NCBI RefSeq assembly: GCF_004348985.1
Contig: NZ_SMKW01000040.1
Span: 22,375-86,374 of the forward strand
DNA: 64,000 nt
Direction of reading: 5' to 3'
Source of the DNA: Saccharopolyspora elongata
GTDB lineage: Bacteria; Actinomycetota; Actinomycetes; Mycobacteriales; Pseudonocardiaceae
The notes below the pieces were generated by a model, which made no database searches, was not told where the DNA came from, and saw nothing but the letters and a program-made list of their open reading frames with translations. Position numbers and translations under genes: made by a program. This document shows, one piece after another, positions 25,987 to 32,300 of the stretch (position 1 is its first letter; each line of letters opens with the position of its first letter).

Positions 25987-26778
25987 GTGGGCGGTAGCAG
26001 CGACGTGCCGGCGCTGCGGCGCGGGCTGGCCATCCTGCGGGTCCTCGCGGGCCGCGCCGGGCCGGTGTCGGCCGGGGTCATCGCCCGCGACCTGGACCTG
26101 CCCAGGTCGACGACCTACCACCTGCTGGCCGAGCTGGTCGCCGCCGGCTTCGTGACCCACCTGCCGGAGGAGCGGCGCTACGGGCTGGGCATGGCGGCCT
26201 TCGAGCTCGGCTCCGCCTACCTGCGCCACGACCCGCTGGAACGCCTCGCCGGGCCGCTGCTGCGGCGGCTGGTGGACCAGGTCGGCCGCACCGCGCACCT
26301 GGGCGTCCTGCACGGCGGCGAGTCGCTGTACCTGATCAAGGAGCGGCCGTCGCAGCCGCAGACGCTGGTCACCGACGTGGGCGTCCGGTTGCCCGCGCAG
26401 CTGACGGCGTCCGGGCGCGCGATGCTCGCGCACCTGCCCGCCGCGCACGTGCGCGCGCTCCTGCCGTCCAGCGAACGGTTCGTGCTGCGCACCGACCGGG
26501 GCCCGCGGAACCTGCCCGAACTGCGCCGGCTGCTCGCGGCGGAGCGCCGCCGCGGCTGGGCGGTGGAGGACGGCTTCGTGACGGCGGGCTTCGCCTCGGT
26601 GGCGTGCGCGGTGTTCGACCACGGCGCCCGCCCCATCGCGGCGATCAGCGTGACGTTCCGCCACTTCTGCGACACCCCGGGCGGCGAACCCTGCGCCGAG
26701 ACCTGGCCGGACCTGGCCTCCCAGGTCCACCACGCGGCAACGGAGCTGACCACCAGAATCAGCGGCCGCACCGCCTGA
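25987..26778 (+). CDS. IclR-family regulator, probable hut repressor
   Basis: A 263-residue regulator: N-terminal winged helix about 5-65 (ALRRGLAILRVLAGRAGPVS ... RSTTYHLLAELVAAGF) and C-terminal ligand-binding GAF-like domain about 80-255. Divergent placement from hutH makes it the likely sensor of urocanate or histidine for the hut operon. GTG at 25987 has GGAGG at 25977-25981; a TTG at 25975 is a less likely start. Confidence 0.9.
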   Translation: MGGSSDVPALRRGLAILRVLAGRAGPVSAGVIARDLDLPRSTTYHLLAELVAAGFVTHLPEERRYGLGMAAFELGSAYLRHDPLERLAGPLLRRLVDQVGRTAHLGVLHGGESLYLIKERPSQPQTLVTDVGVRLPAQLTASGRAMLAHLPAAHVRALLPSSERFVLRTDRGPRNLPELRRLLAAERRRGWAVEDGFVTAGFASVACAVFDHGARPIAAISVTFRHFCDTPGGEPCAETWPDLASQVHHAATELTTRISGRTA

Positions 26779-26809
26779 GCGGACGCCCAGTCCGGGCAGC
26801 CACCGGGAC

Positions 26810-26825
26810 GATTTCGCGCGAAATC
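26810..26825. repeat. 16-base perfect palindrome GATTTCGCGCGAAATC
   Basis: Perfect dyad 32 bases after the IclR stop, sharing the TTTCGCGCGAAA core with two palindromes at 32226-32287. Confidence 0.7.
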
Positions 26826-26905
26826 AACACCCGGCACGCGTGACGCCCGCCCCAGGCGAACGCACCCGATCTGCAGCGGCGCGTCCGCGCTGCCTGGTGC
26901 GGAGT

Positions 26906-27035
26906 GAACGGCCTGCTCGCCACGATAGATGAGGTGAACAGGCCGTTCGCCTCATCCACCGACGCCAGTGAGTACCAGCCGGGATGGGGTGAACGGACCG
27001 TTCGTCCCGATAGACGAGGTGAACAGGCCGTTCGC
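26906..27035. repeat. GAACGG/CCGTTC repeat patch
   Basis: In the 330-base gap between the IclR gene and the osmoprotectant operon. A 28-base sequence ending GAGGTGAACAGGCCGTTCGC occurs at 26923-26950 and, with one change, at 27008-27035. GAACGGCCTG (26906-26915) pairs with CAGGCCGTTC (26939-26948), and GAACGGACCGTTC (26991-27003) is a perfect dyad. No reading frame here looks coding. Confidence 0.75.
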
Positions 27036-27108
27036 TTTGCCTCTCCGAAGGCACACCACATCCACACCAGCCGCTATACCAGCCGAAGGCTCACGCCCAG
27101 GTGAAATG

Positions 27109-27993
27109 TCAGAGGCCGGCCGAGGCGACGAATTCCTTGGCGACGTCCGCCGGGTTGGCCTTCTCGACCTCCAGCTTGCGGTTGAGCTCCGTGAGCTTGT
27201 CCGTGTCGAGGGCCCGGGACACCTTGTTCAGGGCCTCCACCTGCTGCGGGGTCAGCTTCCCCTTGTGCACCAGCGGAACCACGTTCTGCGCCGGGAACAT
27301 GTTCTTCGGGTCGTCCAGTTTCACCAGGTTGTTCGCCGCGATCTGCGACGAGGTGGTGAACAGGTTCGCCACCTGGATCTGCCCGGCGGTCAACGCGTTC
27401 ACCGTGATGGTGCCCGCCTCCACGGGGCGGATCTCCTTGAACCGGCAGCCGTAGTCCTCCGCGATCTTGGTCTCCCAGCGGGACTTCCACTCCGCGGGCG
27501 CGCCGAGCACGAACTCGCCGCAGCGCGGCCCGAGGTCAGCCATCGAGCGCACCCCGGTGCCCGCGGTGGCCGCGGTGACGGTCAGCACGTCGGAGTCCTC
27601 CGCCGGGGACTGCTCCAGCAGCTCCATCTCACCCGGCACGGCCTTCTTCAGCTGGTCGTAGACCTGCTGGGTCTCGGTCGCCGGCGACTGCGGGTCCAGG
27701 TACTGCAGCAGGTTGCCGGTGTAGTCGGGGACCACCGCCAGCTCACCGTTGCGCACCGCGTTCACGTAGAACTCCCGGGCGCCGATGCGCGGGCGGGTCT
27801 CCACCTCGGCACCGGTGGTCTTCAGCGCCTCGGCGTAGACGTGCATCAGCAGCTCGCTCTCGGCGAAGTCCGCCGAGCCGACCACCAGCGCGCCACCGGC
27901 GGCGTCCCGGTTGGCCTGCAACGGATCCTGCGAACCGCAGCCGGTCAGCAGCAGCGCCGCCGCGGCGGCGCACACCAGCAACCGCTTCATCAA
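27109..27993 (-). CDS. osmoprotectant ABC transporter substrate-binding lipoprotein (OpuCC/ProX-like)
   Basis: Extracellular binding protein of 294 residues for glycine betaine, choline or related solutes. The lipoprotein signal ends in LLTGC (Cys at 19-20), and the OpuAC-type binding domain follows (VVGSADFAESELLMHVYAEA ... VPDYTGNLLQYL). Last gene of a four-gene operon; the ATG overlaps the preceding permease stop (ATGA). The ligand is inferred from family. Confidence 0.92.
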   Translation of the reverse strand: MMKRLLVCAAAAALLLTGCGSQDPLQANRDAAGGALVVGSADFAESELLMHVYAEALKTTGAEVETRPRIGAREFYVNAVRNGELAVVPDYTGNLLQYLDPQSPATETQQVYDQLKKAVPGEMELLEQSPAEDSDVLTVTAATAGTGVRSMADLGPRCGEFVLGAPAEWKSRWETKIAEDYGCRFKEIRPVEAGTITVNALTAGQIQVANLFTTSSQIAANNLVKLDDPKNMFPAQNVVPLVHKGKLTPQQVEALNKVSRALDTDKLTELNRKLEVEKANPADVAKEFVASAGL

Positions 27994-28670
27994 TCCTTAC
28001 CTCCTCGTCGGGCGGCCAGCACCAGACCGCGCGGCACCAACAGCCGGGTCGCGCCGGCCAACACCAGGTCGAGCAGGACCGCGAGCACCGCGATGACGAT
28101 CGCGGCCGAGGCCATCTGCGCGTAGTTGCTGATCTTCAGCCCGTCCAGCAGGATCCGCCCCAGCCCGCCGAGCCCGACGTAGGCGGCGACGGCCGCGGTG
28201 GCGACCACCTGCAGCATCGCGCTGCGCACCCCGCCGAGCAGCAGCGGCAGCGCGGTCGGCAGCTCCACCTGCCACAGCCGCTGCATCGGCGCCATGCCCA
28301 TGCCCTTGGCCGCGTCGACCGCGTCGGCGGGCGCGTTGCGGACCCCGGCGTAGGCGCCGGAGAGGATCGCCGGGATGGCGAGGATGACCAGCCCGGCCAG
28401 CGCCGGGCCTTCCCCGAGCCCGAATCCCAGCACCAGCAGCGTCACCACGCCCAGCGTCGGCAGCGCCCGCATCGCGTTGCTGATCCCCACCACGAACACC
28501 GCGCCGCGCCCGGTGTGTCCGATGTAGACACCCAGCGGGACGGCCACCACGGACGCGACGGCGACCGAGAGCACGCAGTAGTACAGGTGCAGCAGGGTTT
28601 GCGCCGCGATGCCGCCCGGCCCCGTCCAGTGCGCCGGGTCGGTCAGCCAGGCGATCAGCGAGCCGATCAC
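27990..28670 (-). CDS. osmoprotectant ABC transporter permease (second permease)
   Basis: A 226-residue OpuC/BusB-type permease with about six membrane segments and the cytoplasmic EAA-like loop (DAAKGMGMAPMQRLWQVELP). GTG at 28670 overlaps the stop of the first permease; longer in-frame readings enter that gene. It pairs with the permease at 28667-29323 to form the channel. Confidence 0.9.
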   Translation of the reverse strand: MIGSLIAWLTDPAHWTGPGGIAAQTLLHLYYCVLSVAVASVVAVPLGVYIGHTGRGAVFVVGISNAMRALPTLGVVTLLVLGFGLGEGPALAGLVILAIPAILSGAYAGVRNAPADAVDAAKGMGMAPMQRLWQVELPTALPLLLGGVRSAMLQVVATAAVAAYVGLGGLGRILLDGLKISNYAQMASAAIVIAVLAVLLDLVLAGATRLLVPRGLVLAARRGGKD

Positions 28671-29323
28671 GAGCCGCTCACCCCCGCCCGCGCCCACGGC
28701 GTCAGCAGCCGCCACAACGCCACCAGCAGCAGGTCGACCACCAGCGCCAGCAGCACGGTCAGCACGATGCCCACGATGATCTGCTCCGGGTAGTCCAGCT
28801 GGAACCCGGCGGTGAACAGCCGTCCCAGGCCGCCGATGCCGACCAGCGCGCCCACGCTGACCAGGCTGATGTTGCTGACCGACGCGACCCGGACGGCGGC
28901 CGCCAGCACCGGCACCGCCAGCAGCAGCTCCACGGCCAGGAACCGCCGGCCGGAGCGGTAGCCCATCGCGGTCGCGGCGGTGACGATGTGCGCGGGCACC
29001 GATTCCAGGGCGTCCCGGACCGGCCGCACCAGCAGCGCCGCGGTGTAGAGCGTCAGGGCGATGATCACGTTGATCGAGGACAGCAGCGGCGTGCCCAGCA
29101 GCCCGGGGATGATCACGAACAGGGCCAGCGACGGGATCGTGTAGAAGATGTTGGCGCTGCCCTGCAGCAGGCCGCGCAGCCAGCGCACCTGCTGCGCGAG
29201 ACGGCCCAGCGGCAGCGCCACCAGGACGCCGAGCAGCAGCGGCAGCAGCGAGAGGTAGATGTGCTGGCCGAGTTGTTCGAGCACCATCTCCCGGTTGCTG
29301 GGGCTGCTGAAGAAGTCGATCAT
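28667..29323 (-). CDS. osmoprotectant ABC transporter permease (first permease)
   Basis: A 218-residue permease: MIDFFSSPSNREMVLEQLGQ followed by six hydrophobic segments, with the EAA-like loop AATAMGYRSGRRFLAVELL. ATG overlaps the ATPase stop and its own stop overlaps the next permease GTG, both by 4 bases. Confidence 0.92.
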   Translation of the reverse strand: MIDFFSSPSNREMVLEQLGQHIYLSLLPLLLGVLVALPLGRLAQQVRWLRGLLQGSANIFYTIPSLALFVIIPGLLGTPLLSSINVIIALTLYTAALLVRPVRDALESVPAHIVTAATAMGYRSGRRFLAVELLLAVPVLAAAVRVASVSNISLVSVGALVGIGGLGRLFTAGFQLDYPEQIIVGIVLTVLLALVVDLLLVALWRLLTPWARAGVSGS

Positions 29324-30417
29324 GTCAGCCCTTCGCCGTCCGCGCGGCGGTGCTGCTCGATCAGGCCGAGCACGTGGTCGGCGGTGATCACGCCGACGTA
29401 CCGGCCGTCGCCGTCGACGACGACGCCGAGACCCGACGGTGTGGACAGCGCCGCGTCCAGCGCTCCGCGCAGCGGGGTGTGCCGGGTGTGCAGCGAGCCG
29501 CCGGCGACCAGCTGCGCCTCGGCCAGCTCACCATCCACAGTGGAACCCGGCGGGAGCCAGCCGCGCGGCCGGCCCTCGCCGTCCAGCGCGAGCCGCCAGC
29601 GCTGCTCCGGCGCCACCCGCGTCCCCACCTCGACCGTGGCCACCAGTTTCGGGCTCAGCCCGTCGGAGTCCACGAACGACAGTCGGCGGTAGCCGCGGTC
29701 CTTGCCGACGAAGGAGGTCACGAAGTCGTCGGCCGGCTCCGCGAGCAGGTCGTCGGGCGCGGCGTACTGGACGAGGTGCCCGCCCTGGCGCAGCACCGCG
29801 ACCTTCTCGCCCAGCTTCACGGCCTCGTCGATGTCGTGCGTGACGAACAGGACCGTCTTGTCCAGCTCGTCCTGCAACCGCAGCAGCTCGTCCTGCAAGC
29901 CCTCGCGCACGACCGGGTCCACGGCGCTGAACGGCTCGTCCATAAGCAGCACCGGCGGATCGGCGGCCAGCGCCCGGGCCACCCCGACGCGCTGCTGCTG
30001 ACCACCGGAGAGCTGCGCCGGGTAGCGCTTGCCCAGCTCCTGCGACAGCCCCACCAACTCCAGCAGCTCGCTCGCGCGCCGCCGAGCCTCCTGCTTGCTG
30101 CGACCGTCCAGCACGGGCACCGTCGCCACGTTGTCGAGGACGTTGCGGTGCGGGAACAGCCCGGCCTGCTGGATCACGTAGCCGATGCCGCGGCGCAGCT
30201 GCGCGGGATCGCGCCGGCGGACGTCTTCGCCACCCACCAGCACCGTTCCCGACGACGGCTCGATCATCCGGTTCACCATCCGCATCAGGGTGGTCTTGCC
30301 GCACCCGGACGGCCCCACCAGGACGGTGATCGTGCCAGCCCCCACCGACAGGCTCAGCTCTTGGACGGCGACAGTGCCGTTGTCGTACTGCTTGCGCACG
30401 GCCTGGAACTCGATCAA
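29320..30417 (-). CDS. osmoprotectant ABC transporter ATP-binding protein with CBS domain
   Basis: A 365-residue ATPase of the OpuCA/ProV type. Walker A GPSGCGKT 35-42, LSGGQ 136-140, Walker B LLMDEP 157-162, then a C-terminal CBS region (about 285-355, ending DHVLGLIEQHRRA) that in relatives senses ionic strength or nucleotides. The TTG at 30417 is chosen because GAGGGGG lies about 6 bases upstream and the protein then starts IEFQAVRKQY; a longer reading to 30642 has no family match. First gene of the importer operon. Confidence 0.92.
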   Translation of the reverse strand: MIEFQAVRKQYDNGTVAVQELSLSVGAGTITVLVGPSGCGKTTLMRMVNRMIEPSSGTVLVGGEDVRRRDPAQLRRGIGYVIQQAGLFPHRNVLDNVATVPVLDGRSKQEARRRASELLELVGLSQELGKRYPAQLSGGQQQRVGVARALAADPPVLLMDEPFSAVDPVVREGLQDELLRLQDELDKTVLFVTHDIDEAVKLGEKVAVLRQGGHLVQYAAPDDLLAEPADDFVTSFVGKDRGYRRLSFVDSDGLSPKLVATVEVGTRVAPEQRWRLALDGEGRPRGWLPPGSTVDGELAEAQLVAGGSLHTRHTPLRGALDAALSTPSGLGVVVDGDGRYVGVITADHVLGLIEQHRRADGEGLT

Positions 30418-30470
30418 CCGAGCCCCCTCGTAGATCGTCGCGGTCCCCCAAACCTGGCCGACCCTAGCTC

Positions 30471-30497
30471 GATCGGCCGAATCGTGCGATCGGCCGA
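30471..30497. promoter_or_regulatory. direct repeat GATCGGCCGA in the divergent gap
   Basis: GATCGGCCGA occurs at 30471-30480 and 30488-30497, 17 bases apart, each containing the palindrome TCGGCCGA. It lies about 55 bases before the ATPase start and 95 bases before the polyamine gene, so it could be an operator for either. Confidence 0.4.
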
Positions 30498-30591
30498 GAC
30501 CATCGCGTGATCTTCTCGACAGCGCGCTCCCACCCTCTGGGAACCGGCGCGGCAGCGGCCGCGCGGGGCACGCCGTAAGGTTGAGAACCCG

Positions 30592-32136
30592 ATGAACACT
30601 GCTCAGCACCCCGCAACTCCCGAGCCCGTCGACGCCGTGCAAGCGGTGCTCGCCGAAGCCGGAGTCCTCGCCCGACGGCTGCGCGAAGTCCTCGCCCAGC
30701 TCGCCGAAGGCCCGCTGCCGCTCGACGAGCTGATCCGCCGGACGGCCGTCACGCGGCGCACGGTCGAAGACCTGATCGCCACCGCCGGCCCCGACGTCGA
30801 AGCCTCCGGCGAGACGTACCGGCTGACGCCGGAGGCCCGCGACCGCTACCGGCAGCGCTTCGCGCTGGACGAGCTGCGCCCCGCCGCGCCCACCGGTGCC
30901 GAGCAGCTGGCGAGGATGCGCGAGTTCGTCGAGAGCGGGCCGGTGCCTACGGCGGCGCTAGACCACGTGACGGCCACGCCGGAAACGGCGCTGCGCCGCG
31001 CCGAATGGCTGCGCGACACCTACGACCTGCGCGGCGCGCAGGTGCTCTGCCTGGGCGACCACGACCTGACTTCGCTGGCGTTGAGCATCGTCGTGCCGTC
31101 GGCGTCGGTGACCGTGGTGGACGTCGACGAGCGCATCCTGGAACACATCGACTCGGTCTCGGCCGAGCACGGCTTCGCCGTCCGCACGATGCACGCCGAC
31201 CTGCGGTTCGGGGTGCCGCCGGTGCTGGAGAGCAGCGCGGACCTGGTGTTCACCGATCCGCCCTACACCCCGGAGGGCATCGGGTTGTTCGCCACCCGGG
31301 CCGCCGAGTGCCTGGCCGGCCCGAACAGCCGGCTGCTGATCGCCTACGGCTACAGCCCGCGGACGCCGGCGCTGGGGCACAAGGTGCAGCAGGAACTGCT
31401 GCGGCTGGGCATGGTGTTCGAGGCGATCCTGCCCCGGTTCCACCGGTACTTCGGCGCGCAGGCCATCGGCAGCGCCAGCGACCTGTACGTGTGCCAGCCG
31501 ACCGCGCACACCCGCAAGCTGGCGCTGCGGCAAGCGCCGGGGATCTACACGCACGGCCCGCAGTCGGTGGAGGCGCTGGAAGCCTCCGCGCCCGCGGAAT
31601 TCCTGGACGCGATCGGCGAGCGGGTCGGCGGCCCGGTCACGTCGCTGCGGGACCCCGGCTGGCCGCGGCCGATCCGGCAGCAGCAGGGCGCGCCGGTGTT
31701 CGACCTGCGTGCCGACCCGGGGCCGTGGCTGCTGCGGATGTTGTTGGCCTGCAACGCCGAACGCGCCGGATTCGTGGTGCCGAACAACCACCCGGACATC
31801 ACCAACGAGCGTGCCCAGCGCGCCATTTCCGAGCTGGTCGCGGCGAAGTACCGGCTGCGGTTCCACCGCAGCAGCCCGGACTCGAAGCACGCGATCCTGG
31901 TCGCGGACCTGGTTGACACCCCGACGGTGGCGCACCACCTGCTGACCCGGGCGCACGGCAAGGTCGGCAACGTCTGGCGGGAGGCGCTGATCGCGTGTTC
32001 CGAGGCGGACCTGACCAAGCGCGAAGCCAGGGAACGGGTCGCCGGCCTCGCCCCGAACGCGGCCGACCTCGAACTGCGCCTGATCGACCTGCCCCGCCAC
32101 CGGATCGCCGACCTGCTCCGCGCCGCGACACGGTAA
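30592..32136 (+). CDS. bis-aminopropyl spermidine synthase family protein (BpsA/DUF43)
   Basis: A 514-residue protein: N-terminal winged-helix-like region about 20-100, then a Rossmann aminopropyltransferase/methyltransferase fold with GDHDLT at 155-160, VDVDER shortly after and TDPPYTPEG around Asp222. In archaea and thermophilic bacteria BpsA adds aminopropyl groups to spermidine to give branched polyamines; here the extra C-terminal domain of about 150 residues and the mesophilic setting leave the reaction open. A TAAGGT box 10 bases before the ATG suggests a very short leader. It is divergent from the osmoprotectant importer. Confidence 0.8.
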   Translation: MNTAQHPATPEPVDAVQAVLAEAGVLARRLREVLAQLAEGPLPLDELIRRTAVTRRTVEDLIATAGPDVEASGETYRLTPEARDRYRQRFALDELRPAAPTGAEQLARMREFVESGPVPTAALDHVTATPETALRRAEWLRDTYDLRGAQVLCLGDHDLTSLALSIVVPSASVTVVDVDERILEHIDSVSAEHGFAVRTMHADLRFGVPPVLESSADLVFTDPPYTPEGIGLFATRAAECLAGPNSRLLIAYGYSPRTPALGHKVQQELLRLGMVFEAILPRFHRYFGAQAIGSASDLYVCQPTAHTRKLALRQAPGIYTHGPQSVEALEASAPAEFLDAIGERVGGPVTSLRDPGWPRPIRQQQGAPVFDLRADPGPWLLRMLLACNAERAGFVVPNNHPDITNERAQRAISELVAAKYRLRFHRSSPDSKHAILVADLVDTPTVAHHLLTRAHGKVGNVWREALIACSEADLTKREARERVAGLAPNAADLELRLIDLPRHRIADLLRAATR

Positions 32137-32225
32137 CGGCCGCGACCCCACAGGAGGTCCAGGGTTTCGCCGCCAACGGGGCCGTGCGGGCTTCGCAGGG
32201 GCTGTCCGGGCTCTCGTCCTGCGCG

Positions 32226-32287
32226 CCGTTTTCGCGCGAAAACGGCGTTCCGCAGGCCTGCAGGGCGACGGTTTCGCGCGAAAACGG
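32226..32287. repeat. two TTTCGCGCGAAA palindromes
   Basis: CCGTTTTCGCGCGAAAACGG (32226-32245) is a perfect 20-base dyad; a second, GTTTCGCGCGAAAAC, lies around 32271-32285. They sit between the convergent ends of the polyamine-family gene and the GGDEF/EAL gene and may act as bidirectional terminators or protein sites; there is no T-tract. Confidence 0.7.
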
Positions 32288-32300
32288 AACCTCCCGGGCG

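Noticed and set aside
26810..26825. ParB parS site
   Set aside because: The dyad resembles parS in shape but has CGCG in the centre where parS (GTTTCACGTGAAAC) has ACGT, and no parAB genes are near.
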